A stretch of DNA of 64,000 nt from the NCBI GenBank assembly GCA_029532415.1, contig JAQOTA010000053.1, positions 2,356,001 through 2,420,000 of the forward strand. The letters are read 5' to 3'. This stretch comes from Marasmius tenuissimus (lineage: Eukaryota; Basidiomycota; Agaricomycetes; Agaricales; Marasmiaceae). This document shows, in pieces, positions 1 to 11,825 of this stretch. Numbering within the stretch: the stretch's first letter is position 1; every line of letters starts with the position of its first letter. Both the position numbers and the translations under genes were made by a program. The notes beneath the pieces are model-generated. The model saw only the letters and a program-made list of their open reading frames with translations. It was not told the origin of the DNA and ran no database searches.

Positions 1-466
1 GGCAAGACAGCGCACTTCAGCAAAGGCCTCCGCGGAAGAGAGCTGATCATCCGTTGCTTTCCTGATGTCCTCCACCATCTTTGGCCCACAGACGACGACT
101 AGCCAGTGATCCAACAGCGGAACTTTGAACGCATGCCCGTAATGCTGTCGTTTTGTATTCAAATAAGTTGGTCTTCCGAAGTCTTTGACAACAAGAATCC
201 ACCTTCTTGTAACCGTCCTGGATGATATCGCGAGCGTTGTAGACGAATTTGAACGCACTAATGTACGAAGAGAAAAATCCAGATGGTCCCAAGGTCGGAA
301 TACCTGCAAGCTGGACAAAAATCGCGTCAGAAGGCCAAAGCTGGGAAGGTGAAACGATGTGTTTTGGCACTTTGGACATTTGCGTACGATGCTCGATATA
401 TTTCGAGAACACAAAACCCGCAATAACAGCCAGTAAAGCATGGGTTATCGAGATGTGGTTGGTCAT
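1..466 (-). CDS. Cytochrome P450, N-terminal part (runs off left edge)
   Basis: Only the first two exons of a P450 monooxygenase lie in the window. Exon 1 (203-466) starts MTNHISITHALL, an N-terminal membrane anchor of the kind found on ER-bound fungal P450s. It continues to ARDIIQDGYKK, matching the start of the basidiomycete CYP512/CYP5150-like (ent-kaurene oxidase-like) type. An intron at 145-202 joins in frame to exon 2, which reads HYGHAFKVPLLDHWLVVVCG, then GPKMVEDIRKATDDQLSSAEAF. This is the family block preceding helix B. The heme loop lies outside the window, so substrate and integrity cannot be judged. Family call is solid; subfamily is inference. Confidence 0.85.
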
Positions 467-471
467 GGCGT

Positions 472-519
472 GTCAATATGGTGGGTGAGAGAGTCAATAT
501 GGTGGATGAGAGAGTCAAT
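472..519. repeat. Short tandem repeat in the 5' region of the left-edge P450
   Basis: Two complete copies of a 21-nt unit, GTCAATATGGTGGRTGAGAGA, stand head to tail at 472-492 and 493-513, followed by the first bases of a third. They begin six bases outside the P450 start codon at 466 and would lie in its 5' UTR or core promoter. Confidence 0.8.
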
Positions 520-980
520 TTCAGTGCGAAGGCAGCAATAGAAATATATTGGGTGATCTCATCACGCATGTCAATGCATGGGAGAACAACGGGAATGAAA
601 AAAATAGTGAACATTGTGCCAGGTTGAAGGGTAAAATGAAAAGAAAAGGAGATGGTCAAAGTTATGGAGGTGGAATTGGAAAATCAGTGCCGCCGTCTGC
701 AACTGAGGGTCATTTTCAATTTGCCTAGTGGGCGCTTGTGGGTCAGGTCATAAGGAAGAGGGTGTAGCACCGAAGAAATCTCCAGTTTTGCTTATTGACT
801 CAGATGCAAGCGTCCGTATCATGTTGTCGTGTTCGACCCGAGTAGGACGAACCAACGAGTGAAGATTATCCATTAGTATATACTATGTAGTCCATTATGT
901 TATTCACCAAACGCGACAAAAGAAGGTGGCCGCGCTGTATGGCGCCCAAGAACGTCCTCACCGGTGACTTCCTCAAGCAA
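520..980. other. Intergenic, P450 5' flank and peroxidase 3' flank
   Basis: No convincing gene. About 930-980 is the 3' flank of the minus-strand peroxidase and is homologous, inverted, to the 3' flank of the second copy near 6990-7015: both contain GAGGACGTTCTTGGGCGCCA on the coding strand. Confidence 0.6.
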
Positions 981-2829
981 TCACGCAGTCCAGTCAGTCT
1001 GGGAAGAGCAGAGTATAAGCAAAGATGTGAAAAGCATCAAGGGAAATCAACAACCTACGCAGCTCCCTGAGTCTCCCGTACGGACATTCACCACAGACGC
1101 GATGTCATCCCCTTCCCCATTATACAAATCGTACGACGTGGACCAACTGCTGATTGGTAGTGCAAAGCTCCCAGCATAGAGCACATATTCGTCGTCGCCC
1201 GCATCCTTCCATTGGGCCATCTCAACCTTCTGGATATCGAGTTTGGGTAGAGAAATCCCCTGGGTAGATCGTTTGACGGTTACCTCGAACCAAGTCGGGA
1301 GATTGGTACGATCCTTGCGAACAGCGGCAACTACAGTGAGATTCCAGTTGCCATTTCCATCGTCTTTCTGCTCAAGACACGAGTTGGGGTACTGATGGAG
1401 GATAGCCGTGTCAAGGGGGAACCCAAGCCCGTTGTTGGTGTGAGTTTCGTCAGAGTCGGCAGTGAAGTGAATATTGAACTTGGAGATGGCTCCGACGGCG
1501 AGATTCGTGTTGAACTCGTAAAACTATATCAAAGACATGAGGTACACACCCGGTAACGATGAAGGAGAGCACGTACATAGAAACTATCGTCGAAGCCACT
1601 GCCCGTACCTCCTTGAAATGTCGCTTTCGAGGCGGTGATGGTACAGTTATCACAATGTTGTCCAGTGCTGTCAGAATATTCCATCTTGACATCGTCTGGA
1701 ACCCGTCGTTCAGTGGTGCGGACACGGATATTGCCCTCGAGATGGAGCGTTGACTTGTCTTGGAGGTAGAATTGTTGAATACGAGGCTTGACCTCGATGG
1801 GCAAAATAGGTTCACTGAGCGCAACTGTGGATGGAACAGTATCGATGATGCGTTGGAAGACAGTGGCGCAAGTACTCCGGAAGGTAGCAGGGTCAGCAAG
1901 GGACTGCATGGTGACGTTCTTATCAACGACTGCACCAGGAAATCGAGCGACCTGTCAGCCATGACCTGCTTTAGCGGTAAGCAACTGGATAGCACTCACC
2001 GAAGACACGTTGATCAGAGTTGGTCGCATCAGGTCCTACGACTAGAGGATTTGTGGTGTTATTGGAGAGGTATTCCGTGACAACGACATTGTCAAACTTG
2101 GCAGTGGTGCTATCGAATTGGGGGAAGGCCTCTGCGCTGCTGTTGCCCACGATATCTGGAAAGTTGTTTCCATGAACGCCTCCGAGAGTGTGTCCGCATG
2201 CAACCTGAGACGAAGCTGCTCAGAATGAGAGAAGTAAAGAACGACGATACAAAACACACCATCGCGATCATCTCTTCCTTGGTATATCCAGCCTTCTCGA
2301 ATTGCGCAATGGTGGCATCGATATCTGTGGTGGGCTCCGGTACACCAGACTCGCCCGCCTCAGTAGCATCGATTCGGCCAGCTCTGAACTGCACAGTGGG
2401 ACCTCCGCACTCTTTGACCGCCGTGAACATACCCAAAGCGATGAGATCCGCGAGGCTCACTCTCCGGTTGAGGAACGAATGGAAGAAGCCAAAGGTGTCG
2501 GTGAAGCCAATAGATCCCGTATTCTCTGGTCTGTCAGTCTCGTACAGGAGTGAGCCATCGAGACCGCCGGTTCCTGCCTCTTTGTTGTGGGTGATCGCGT
2601 CGTGGAATGCGGTTCTCACCCATTCAGCCGCAGCATGTCTGGCGTGAGGTCCTGGACCACCCTGAGGAAAGGCCGAGCAAGGAGTCACGCCATCATGAAA
2701 TCCCCTCCGCTGGTAGCCAGCTTGCAAGTACATGATGTCCTCGAGTTCGTCCCATTGTCCGGGCCATGTGTAAGCGGAAGTGAGAGTGATAGCGCCCATG
2801 ATGTGGAGGAAGAGGCGAGATTTGTTCAT
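981..2829 (-). CDS. Secreted plant-type heme peroxidase, copy 1
   Basis: Predicted extracellular heme peroxidase of the plant/fungal superfamily that reduces H2O2 with an organic electron donor. MNKSRLFLHIMGAITLTSA is a signal peptide. The distal pocket is RTAFHDA (catalytic Arg and His) and the proximal heme ligand is the His in ACGHTLGG, formed across an intron. A roughly 300-residue region follows the heme domain, which is longer than classical lignin peroxidases and closer to the hybrid (APx/CcP-related) secreted peroxidases of fungi; this subclass is inference. The start at 2829 is chosen because it opens directly into the signal peptide. Five exons are proposed as in copy 2; the last is tiny and ends DWTA before the stop at 981. 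The gene is intact by eye and is the inverted partner of 5110-6965. Confidence 0.88.
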
Positions 2830-5109
2830 TGCAAGGAGTGGAGAACGAGAGACGGAGCAGGACCTGGGGGGAAGGGGGAAGGGAACTGATTTCAACCCAG
2901 TTTTTCCAGGAGATCATAAGTACTGTCCAGTGCCGCCGGCTGACCGCTCCTAGGACGGTGTAAGGTCTCCGTTGAATCACAATTATGATTCCACGCGATC
3001 GCGTTTCATGAGGATTTGTAGGCCAGCCTGAGCCTGTTCGGAGCGAAAATAAGGTCAGAAAAGTCACGATGAAACCTTGGTTACGACTTACTGCAACCAT
3101 AGTTCCTACCCCACAGTCTACCAAGCAGCGCGTAGCCAATACCAGGTACTGGATTGGCTGGGTTGGCTGCTCGCTGTCGTTACCGGCACGAATCTTGATC
3201 ATTGCGCCAAATGCCCCGTGATGATAGTTAATCCGGCAACGAGAATTTGTCCTAATTTGTCTTTCTCGGTCCCTTGAAAAGGTAACCCCGCGACAAAAGA
3301 CCTATGAGAGGTCTCAAAAGACTGGTTGGAATGGATCGTAAAGGACGAGCAATGTTGTATTAGGATATTCCGTACCAAAGCCTCAGAATGCCATTCGAGT
3401 CCATTCATGCTAACGGGCATCGCAGTCCGCCTGGTGTCCTACCCGAGGCCAGGATCAACTTGGCAATGGGAGTGAGAGATCAAAAGCTGAGTGGCTGTGC
3501 CGTATGGGTGCGTGTGGGCTCCGGATGTAGTCGGCCGGATGATCCGGTTGAGGCAACCGCGACAACGAGCACGATGTTAGAATCATTCTCTGCTGACTCT
3601 TGCTTTGCTACAACCACCACCATCTACACTAAAGAAGGATCCAGACAGAACTCACAACCTTGTCTCACAGCAGACAAAGCAGGGCCGCAATGTCGTTTTG
3701 GTGACGGTACGTCGGTCTGGTCGTTAGCAATTCAATGTCTAATTGTTTTTCCCTCAAGAGCGGTGCAACTGTACGGTGTATCCTTGGGCCTTAGGCCTTA
3801 GGGCTCAAGCGCTCAATGTGTAAGGCTGTCGACCGCCTTTGATTAGCTCTCATATGGTGTCGAATGATATCCAGTGTTCGTTTCTTTGGATAACTACAGT
3901 GCCGCTAAGGTTATATCAGACTCTAGCAAGATCTAGATGATTATGACGCGTATTACTATATCCAACGCGCTCGTGAAGCCATTCTCGTCGCCTTGAATGA
4001 CGCTCAGCTTGGGATCAGCTCAAAACGGACAAGAACTTTCTGATTCCCAAAACTCGAGCATCCTTGGAACGTTACGCCCACTAAATCATGATATGAACAC
4101 ACGCAAATTCGGAGTTGCCTTTGTCTTGAAGGATAGACCCAGCAACGGATCCTCCACGATCACGGAAACTTGGTTAAGGATGGACTCAAAACTGACCGAA
4201 GCTGGGAGGGAGACTGAGGAGGACATCATGGGCAGTCACATACAGTGCCATACTACCCATCGCTCGTAAACTTATCTCCGCGAGTCCACTTTCTATCGAA
4301 CGTCAAGTCGCAAAAGTGGTGAAACGAGCTGTCCCGGAAGTCGAGGAGATCGTGTAAAACGCCGAGAGTGTGTGTTCTTGCGGTCTACGCTGGTCTACGG
4401 GTTGTCATTGAGCGACGTTCTTAGGTAACAATGATGTCTATCGAGTTTCTAAGGAGATGAGACGAATGCGAACGAATGAACGACGGACTATCACAGAAAC
4501 ATACCTGAGGGCTGATGCTCTTACGCAGCAGCTACAGTGAGTGCAGGAACTTGAAGGCACAATGAAGTAGAATGGTGACCGTGGGACCAGGTTGCGAGGG
4601 CGGTTCGGAGATATCCTGACCATATGATCCGTCGCTCGCGTGGGGCTGACAAGAAACACGTTCTTTCGTCTCGACTCTCTCGTTGACTGATTCCTTGGCA
4701 GAAGACTCAAGCCGGCAACAATAGTAGTGGTCCTCGAAGAACCAGAAAGCGGACCTGAGCATACTTCGACCTCAGCTAATCCAGTATCTCTCACCAACCG
4801 TCACCACGCTCTGCTCGATACATGCCAGTGATATGGAGAGGACGAACACGCCAGGAACTCAAACGGTCAGTTGTTGGAGTAACTAAGTAACCAAGGTTTT
4901 GTCGCGTCCTGACCTCTGTCCAGGTACTTACGAGACGTCTTCGTGACTCTTGAGGGTCGCATGGATTCGTGTGATTCAACGGAGAACTCAGGCCATCTCT
5001 TAAGCTGGCTGCAGTATTTATAGTCTGCAGGAAAATTGACCGGAAATCAGTTCCCCTCTCCCTCTTGTCTTTTGCGTTTGAAGGCTCCTTCTCCGCTTCG
5101 CTCCTTGCA
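2830..5109. other. Spacer between the inverted peroxidase copies
   Basis: The outer parts (about 2830-3100 and 4870-5109) are the inverted 5' flanks of the two peroxidases and are still alignable, for example GTGATTCAACGGAGA and TAACCAAGGTTT on each coding strand. The middle (about 3390-4800) has no intact gene. A stretch near 3935-4030 reads like protein (DDYDAYYYIQRAREAILVAL) but meets a stop, then resumes in another frame (LIPKTRASLERYAH), and 4460-4540 reads EMRRMRTNERRTITETYLRA. This may be a decayed gene of unknown identity. Confidence 0.4.
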
Positions 5110-6965
5110 ATGAACAAGTCTCGCCTTCTCTTCCACGTACTGGGTGCCGTCTCCATTGCTTCCGCCTACACATGGCCTGGACAATGGGACGAACTCGAGG
5201 ACATCATGTACTTGCAAAGCGGCTACAATCGCAGAGGATTCCATGATGGTGTAACTCCTTGTTCAGCTTTCCCTCAGGGTGGTCCAGGACCCCACGCCAG
5301 GCATGCCGCAGCTGAATGGGTGCGAACCGCATTTCACGACGCGATTACCCACAACAAGGAAACAGGAACCGGCGGCCTCGATGGCTCACTCCTTTACGAG
5401 ACCGACAGACCAGAGAATACGGGATCTATTGGCTTCACCGACACCTTTGGCTTCTTCCATTCGTTCCTCAACCGGAGAGTGAGCCTCGCGGATCTCATCG
5501 CTTTGGGTATGTTCACGGCGGTCAAAGAGTGCGGAGGTCCCACTGTGCAGTTCAGAGCTGGCCGAATCGATGCTACTGAGGCGGGCGAGTCTGGTGTACC
5601 GGAGCCTACCACAGACATCGATGCCACCATTGCACAATTCGAGAAGGCTGGATATACCAAGGAAGAGATGATTGCAATGGTGTGTTTTGTGTTTTCCGTA
5701 ATTTCTTCATTATTTTGAAGCATCTTCAATCTTAGGTTGCATGTGGTCACACTCTTGGTGGTGTACATGGAAATGACTTCCCGGATATTGTAGGCAACAG
5801 CAGCGCAGAGGCCTTCCCCCAGTTCGACAGCACCACGGCCAAGTTTGACAATGTCGTTGTCACGGAATTCTTGTCTGGTAACACCACAAATCCTCTAGCC
5901 GCAGGACCCGATGCAACTAACTCTGATCAACGTGTCTTCGGTGAGCTTTCTCTGTTGCGGGCCTCTCAAGTAGATCACGACTCACGGAGGTCCTTGCTTG
6001 TTTGGCATAGTCGTTGACAAAAACGCTACCATGCAATCCCTCGCTGATCCTGACACCTTCCGAAGTACTTGTGCTACCGTCTTCGAGCGCATCATCGATA
6101 CTGTTCCCTCCGCGGTTACCCTCAGCGAACCCATTACGCCTATTGAAGTCAAACCTCGTATTCAGCAATTCTACCTCCAAGATCAATCAACACTCCAACT
6201 CGAGGGCAATATTCGTGTTCGCACGACTGAACGACAGGCTCCAGACGAAGCCAAGATGGAATACTTTGACAGCAACGGGAACCATTGTGACACCTGCACC
6301 ATCACCGCCCCGATCGCGAGGTTCCAAGGGGGTATGGGTATTGGCTTTGGCGAACAGTTCCAGGTACGTACTTCTGTTCGACGTTCTCGGATGTACATCT
6401 CATGATATATCTGCTCAACGTATGTAGTTCTATGAATTCAATACAAACGTCGCCGTCGGGGCCATCTCCAAGTTCAACGTTCACTTCACTGCCGACTCTG
6501 ACGAAACTCACACCAACAACGGGCTTGGGTTCCCCCTCGAGACGGCTATCCTTAATCAGTCACCCAACTCATGTCTCGAACAGAAAGACGATGGAAATGG
6601 CAACTGGAACCTCACTGCAGTCGCTGCTGTTCGCAAGGATCGTACCAATCTCCCGACGTGGTTCGAGGTAACTGTCAAACGGTTTACCGAAGGCATTGCT
6701 CTCCCCAAACTCGACATTCAGAAGGTCGAGATGACTCGATGGAAGGACGCAGGCAGTGACAGCGAGTACACACTCTATTCCGGAAGCTCCCCCCTACCGA
6801 TCGACAGTTGGTCTACGGCGTATGATTTGTACAACGGGGAAGGTGACGATGTGGCGTCTGTGGTGAACATCAATAGTGGACAAGGGGCCTGCGTAGGTTG
6901 ATCTCCGTTGTTGCCCTACTCGCCTTCACTGATGAACTCTCTACTAGAATGACTGGACTGCATAA
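5110..6965 (+). CDS. Secreted plant-type heme peroxidase, copy 2
   Basis: Paralogue of the minus-strand gene at 981-2829. Exons: 5110-5679, 5736-5940, 6011-6363, 6428-6892, 6948-6965, giving 536 residues. MNKSRLLFHVLGAVSIASA is a signal peptide. Distal Arg72 and His76 lie in VRTAFHDA; proximal His195 lies in ACGHTLGG just after intron 1. The C-terminal half has no motif I can name and ends CNDWTA. The final 18-nt exon is supported because both copies give x-DWTA-stop only when a GTAGGTTG intron is removed. An upstream in-frame ATG at 5065 would bury the signal peptide, so 5110 is preferred. A TATA-like TATTTATAG stands at about 5013. Role as a hybrid-type extracellular peroxidase is inferred from family. 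Confidence 0.9.
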
Positions 6966-7510
6966 TTGTTCAGTGACGAAGCCGTGAGAGAGGACGTTCT
7001 TGGGCGCCATCTAGCCCTCCACCTTCGTTTGTTGCTTTAACCTTTTGGTGAAGACGGACCGGTATATAGTTTTCATTCGTTGGAATATTCTACTTGAGTT
7101 GGACTTGACAACATAATATAGATTTATAGTATATACTACAATTTCAGGAATAGAACTTACGCCCCCTTCGTCAACCACATCACCACCGCCTATAAACGGC
7201 TCCTCACACAGCTTGGCAGACTAATATCAAGTCATTCTCGTTTCTATGGTCTGAACGTGGTGTTGAATTGTGCTGACTGAGCGTGTCCCAAATTGAGGAC
7301 CCTACAGGTTTATGGGCGCTTGCTTACCTCAGAAAGACACGGAAAAATGGCTGAGCGCAATTATGCGATGGTCCTATATAGGCCACGACTAAATGCGACC
7401 TTTCTCCCAACATTACAATCTCAATCATTCTCTCTCAGTGGACTTTTAGATTCCCACTGGTATACGCGATCGCAGTATCAATACTAGCAGCATCTCTCAT
7501 CATCACCATC
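6966..7510. promoter_or_regulatory. Intergenic with probable methyltransferase promoter
   Basis: 6966-7020 is the 3' flank of peroxidase copy 2 and matches copy 1. The rest holds no gene. TCCTATATAGG with a TATA core at 7375-7380, about 130 bases before the start at 7511, is the likely core promoter of the SAM methyltransferase. Confidence 0.5.
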
Positions 7511-8469
7511 ATGTCCAGCGACACTCAGAACGCAGGTCATCACCACGGACACCACGGTCATCACCACCATCATCACCACGAGCACCAAGCTGCCCTTCCT
7601 GAAAACATTCAAGGTGACATCGCAGCTGCCAATAAGGCCCATTTCGACGCACACGCGCACTCGTATGATGCTACTCCGTACATTCTGGAAGTCACGAAGA
7701 AGTGAGTAGACTAATCCCAACCTTCCAAGTCAATCGGATGTTTATTTTGGCTCACGAACAGGGTCGGAGCCGCTATCGTAGAGGCTGTACCCTTCAACAA
7801 GGAGACTACGACCGTCTTGGAGTACGCATGCGGAACTGGTAAGCCTTGATCGACACTATGAATGAAAAGTCGGAGTTTGCTCATCTTACCCAGGTCTTGT
7901 ATCCAACGAACTCATCCAACACGCCAAGTCCCTTGTCGGGGTCGATATCAGCGAGGGGATGATCACGCAGTTCCGGAACAGATTCGAGAAGCAGGGATTG
8001 CCATCAGACAAGGTCAAGGGGGTCTGCCAGGAGCTGAAAGGCGAAGATGGTGAACTGGATGGGGCAAAGTTCGATGTCGTTGTGGCAAGTCTCGTCTCAG
8101 CGTCCTTTGACAGTTCAGCCAGAATGATTGATTCAAATTTTGATTCTTCGGCAATTATAGTGCTCGATGGCATACCACCACTTCGACCCAAGTACCTTAC
8201 AAAGGACGACCGATATTCTTGCCTCCGTCCTCAAACCCGGCGGATATCTCGCTATTGTCGATAATGAACCTGACGCGCAGGGCCGTGAAATGTACCAAGG
8301 TGTGGACAAGGCAGCTTTGGGTCACCAAACCGGATTTTCGCGAGAGCACATGGATCGACTATTCACTGGTGCCGGGCTCTCTACCCGCTCATACAACCAC
8401 CTCACGAAGTTCGAAGTCCGCGGTACTGAGCACTCGACCTTCCTCGCGACGGCCCAGAAGCCGGAGTGA
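7511..8469 (+). CDS. Class I SAM-dependent methyltransferase with polyhistidine N-terminus
   Basis: Small cytosolic methyltransferase of the Methyltransf_11/25 fold; substrate not predictable. Exons 7511-7701, 7762-7838, 7894-8084 and 8161-8469 give 255 residues. The SAM-binding loop is VLEYACGTG (motif I), followed by LVGVDISEGMI (motif II) and, after the third intron, CSMAYHHF and LKPGGYLAIVDNE (motifs III-IV). Residues 10-26 are almost all histidine with a few Gly and Glu, a likely metal-binding tract not part of the fold. The third intron starts GCAAGT rather than GT, a standard GC-AG donor, and is required to keep the frame. The gene is tail to tail with the ICMT-like gene. Confidence 0.92.
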
Positions 8470-8827
8470 AAGTCTGGGACCGGATGAAAATCTCGTGTAT
8501 GTGTTTCCAAGGATGGATATCAGTGTATAGATATATATAGGTACGGACGAGTACTATGTTACAAGTAGGCGATCGACCAGCAATTCATGCTGCTTTTGAC
8601 GGCGTGCTATAGTTACAAGTGATGTCGTATGAGAGGGATATATGGGGCTGAGGGATATACTTATAGGAGACGTAAAAATGACCACACTAACAATAGCTTT
8701 GAAATCATGAAGTAAGTCCGAGCCGTCTATGTAGTCCATGATTGATGAAAGCACGGGTCGTTCACTGCACGGCGACAACGTCAGCACATCCCTCATCCGG
8801 CATGTAACAATGAAAAGAGACCCACAT
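8470..8827. other. Short convergent intergenic region
   Basis: Shared 3' region of the two convergent methyltransferase genes. AT-rich tracts such as ATAGATATATATAGG near 8526-8540 may carry polyadenylation signals. No gene seen. Confidence 0.5.
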
Positions 8828-9565
8828 TTACATCACGCCTGGGAAGAACCACCAACCGACATTATCTCTGTATGTCTCCCAGACTTCCCCAAATTGTTTC
8901 TGCATCTGCGCGTCCTCAGCCTGAGCGCGACTGATGCCCACCGAAAAGCACCAGCACCACCAAGTTGCCGTGCATATAAGCCTCAATGCCTTCGGGATAG
9001 GAAGCGACTCGACAAACCACGACCCCTCGGTAAGATGGGAGAACGTTATTCCAAAGACGAGAAGAAGAGAACCGGTATATGCGGGATGGCGGACGTAACC
9101 GTAGAACCGCTCTGTTACCAACTTGTGGTTCTCTTGGAAAGTCAAATCGAAAGTGAATAGCTTTCCGAGAGTCGCAAAGCAGTCTAGGCGGATCCAAGTT
9201 CCGAGAAGGAGGGATAGAGTGCCGATTAGGAAGAGAGGTGTTGTATTTATGGATGGTGAGCAGAGTACGGTGGAGATGGAATAGGTTGAGCATAATGTGG
9301 GTGACAAAGCGGCGAGGCAGGCTAGCGTCTCGCCAACTGCACACAGTACAAGAAGAACGGAATGGGACTATGGGATGGGATGAGCAAGAGAACATGAAGC
9401 TACAAGCAAAGCAACACGTACGTAGAACACATATGGCGCAATCTGGAGGACCCAAGGTTCCTCTGTATGATACCGGTCCTTTGGTTGAGTTTTGTTGGGC
9501 GGAGTCATGGCGTAATGGTGGGCAACAGCCTGAGCCCAAGACAGAGATGCACGTAGGAGGGACAT
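8828..9565 (-). CDS. Isoprenylcysteine carboxyl methyltransferase-like membrane protein
   Basis: Integral membrane methyltransferase of the ICMT/PEMT fold, related to Ste14, which methylates the C-terminal prenylcysteine of CAAX proteins in the ER. Diagnostic block: TERFYGYVRHPAYTGSL, then QAEDAQMQKQFGEVWETY, the SAM-binding C-terminal half. Several hydrophobic segments (FLIGTLSLLLGTWI, SLLLVFGITF, LRLICTATWWCWCF) fit membrane helices. Two exons fit: 9418-9565 (start MSLLRASLSWAQ) and 8828-9336, giving about 218 residues; the exact donor (9418 or 9422) is uncertain. Basidiomycetes have several such short ICMT-like paralogues, so this may be a specialised copy rather than the housekeeping Ste14. 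Confidence 0.82.
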
Positions 9566-11311
9566 GTTGACCGAGAAAGCGGAAGAAAAGGTTGAAGGAT
9601 CACGACAGAGCAAGGCCCGGGTTTTATACAACACCAAGTCTTCCTCGGAATTCCGGCGAATCTCATCAGGATCTATATAGAAAATAAGACTTGCCCAGCT
9701 ATTCTTTTGATTTGAGCAGAGTGCTTGATAGCATGTTACATCCTCGGAGACTGCCTTACGAGCGCGCCGCCATGTAGGTTCCGCAGGCGGTAAGGATGCA
9801 TGGTGAAATGAATACGTACCTCGCAACCCCCCTGTGTAGTCAGGTATCTCCTAGGTCTCTGCGTTGGATCTTCGTGCTCATGTTGGCGTTCAAGCACGTT
9901 TAGTTCCAGCCTCGGAAACGGACAGGCTCCAAAACCCCACCTTACATTACTATATGTCCTCTGTGTTGCATTACTCCCGCAGAACAAAGGCGGAAGGTGA
10001 AGGTGAAAGCCCCGACTCGGAGTCCATATGCGGTCTCCAATCATTCTTTTTTGGGAATATGGGGTTAGCCGTGGCCCGTCTCCCATTCATCCCTGTTCCA
10101 GACGGCGCACAGCCCTGATCGACGTACAGCTCGTTGAGTGCACGCGGCCGACTCCCGTCTTAAGCCCGTAAAAGACGAGGACTTATCGTCGAGGATGGAT
10201 GGATAGCGTCTTCATACGTTCGGTCCGCATAGCACTGAGCTCAAACTTTGTCATTGGGCTGCGATTCATGTATATCACCCATTCAAGCCTTGAGGACGGG
10301 CACTTAGCATGACGGAGATGAGTTAGGAATCATTCGAAGTGCGCATGTAATAATCGTACCGATCCTCAAGGCTTATTCTCTTCTGGACAACTCGGTCACC
10401 GGAAACCTTTCTCTCCCGTTCACCATTCACGTGTTTCGACTCGCGTTTCCATCGCGCGGCGGCGTAAGGCGTAATTTTTCAAACTTTTGGCCTCCTAGCG
10501 GTAACCCGAACTTGAAGATAGAATTTAAATATTCTTGCATCGTGATGTGTCGAGGAAGGTGTGTGGCGGAGGAAGGTAGTCGGCTCATGCAGGAGGTTGC
10601 CCTCTTTCCACGTTGAGAAAGGATGTTCTCTACATGCCTATTTCACATCAATGGCATTTTTGTCTCCGAAATTGTGACGTCGACCTCTTTATTGGCGCGG
10701 AGTGTGGCTCTCCTTGTCCGCACAATACACAAAAGATACGACAAGGATTCTTTATTCCATATGGGCCAAATTAGAACCTTCCCGGCGACGAGCGAGAAAC
10801 AGGGCAGACTGAACTGTAGGAGGAAATAATCATCCGCTCGGAAAAAAGAACGACGCCAGGCCTTCTCTTTACGAGAAAACAGTTCTTTCTTTCCATTCTT
10901 GAGCCTGGAGGAATTCTACCTCGAAGGAAGAAGGCAGTTAGGCAGGAGGTCTAAAGCGGGTCGGGCTGACGTCAATCATCCCGACGGGATTTACCGGGAT
11001 AGCTTGGGATGGCTCATGGCGTGCGAAAGCTGAACCTGTTCAACTCACCACTAGACGCCCAACTACAATAACCTGGATCCTCCTCAGCCGCGAAATAACC
11101 ACACGATCCCCACCATTTTGCGCGAATTGCTGTGCCCACGTCTATGATAATTTGATTATGGCAGTCTTTCAAACCTCCGGTGACTACGGTCTTCAAAGCT
11201 CAAACAACTTGAAGCGCGAGGCTTGGTGTGTAGGCCCACCCTTCTGGCAAAGCCGAATCTACTAGTCTGGGTACACAAGGTTATAACAGACTGGAGGTAC
11301 TCTCTAGAAGG
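9566..11311. other. 1.7 kb without a recognisable gene
   Basis: Open frames here are short and carry no motif. 9566-10100 is the 5' flank of the ICMT-like gene. The region 10380-10950 is stop-rich in all frames. Nothing further seen. Confidence 0.5.
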
Positions 11312-11475
11312 TTCGGCGACTCGAAAATCGATTCAGAGGCATGTTCGCGGACGGTCTTACAAATTGGGTCCACGCGAATGATTGCTGGAGCTTTGAGGTT
11401 TATCGGCGGAGATACTTGCAGGCGTTCTCATATCAGTACAGCCGACATAGTTGGAACAAAGTCATCGTTACTTTG
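11312..11475 (+). pseudogene. Relic 3' fragment of a sesquiterpene synthase
   Basis: Homologous to exon 5/6 of the intact synthase downstream. FGDSKIDSE, then [18 protein letters not shown] across a shifted frame, and a remnant of SHRYFG (GTCATCGTTAC) parallel [27 protein letters not shown] and the same intron/exon junction at 13071-13225. Only about 160 bp survive, with frame disruptions and no upstream exons, so this is a truncated copy and not a gene. It shows a second synthase, or a tandem duplication, once stood here. Confidence 0.75.
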
Positions 11476-11654
11476 GGAGCCAGAGTTTCCGATTGCGAAC
11501 CTTCGAGATTTCTTTGTATTACCCCCGAATGACTTGCAAAATCATCCAGAAACTCTGCGAGGGCTTTTCCTTATGGAGAAAAAACTTCATGTCGCTGGCG
11601 GCGAGACTCCGTTAGGCAGAAAACGACATCTTTCTTGCCATTACTATCCAAAAC

Positions 11655-11825
11655 TAGTGTTGCACGGGCTCAGGCTTGGGACTGTGGTATCTGGGCCATG
11701 GCTTGAGCCTAACTCGCCCTTAGTCCGCCCCGACCCGGCCCTACTTTCTGGTCTAGGGCCCGGCTTATGGTTTTGGTGGGCCTGAGCCACGGTATTTGGG
11801 CCGGACTTGGGCCCGGGCAACACTA
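11655..11825. mobile_element. hAT-like MITE
   Basis: A 171-bp GC-rich element with terminal inverted repeats: left TAGTGTTGCACGGGCTC, right (reverse complement) TAGTGTTGCCCGGGCCC. Termini of the YAGTGTTGC type are common in hAT elements. The 8-bp flanks TCCAAAAC and TTCAGAAT differ at three positions, all transitions, and could be a decayed 8-bp target duplication. No coding capacity. Confidence 0.6.
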
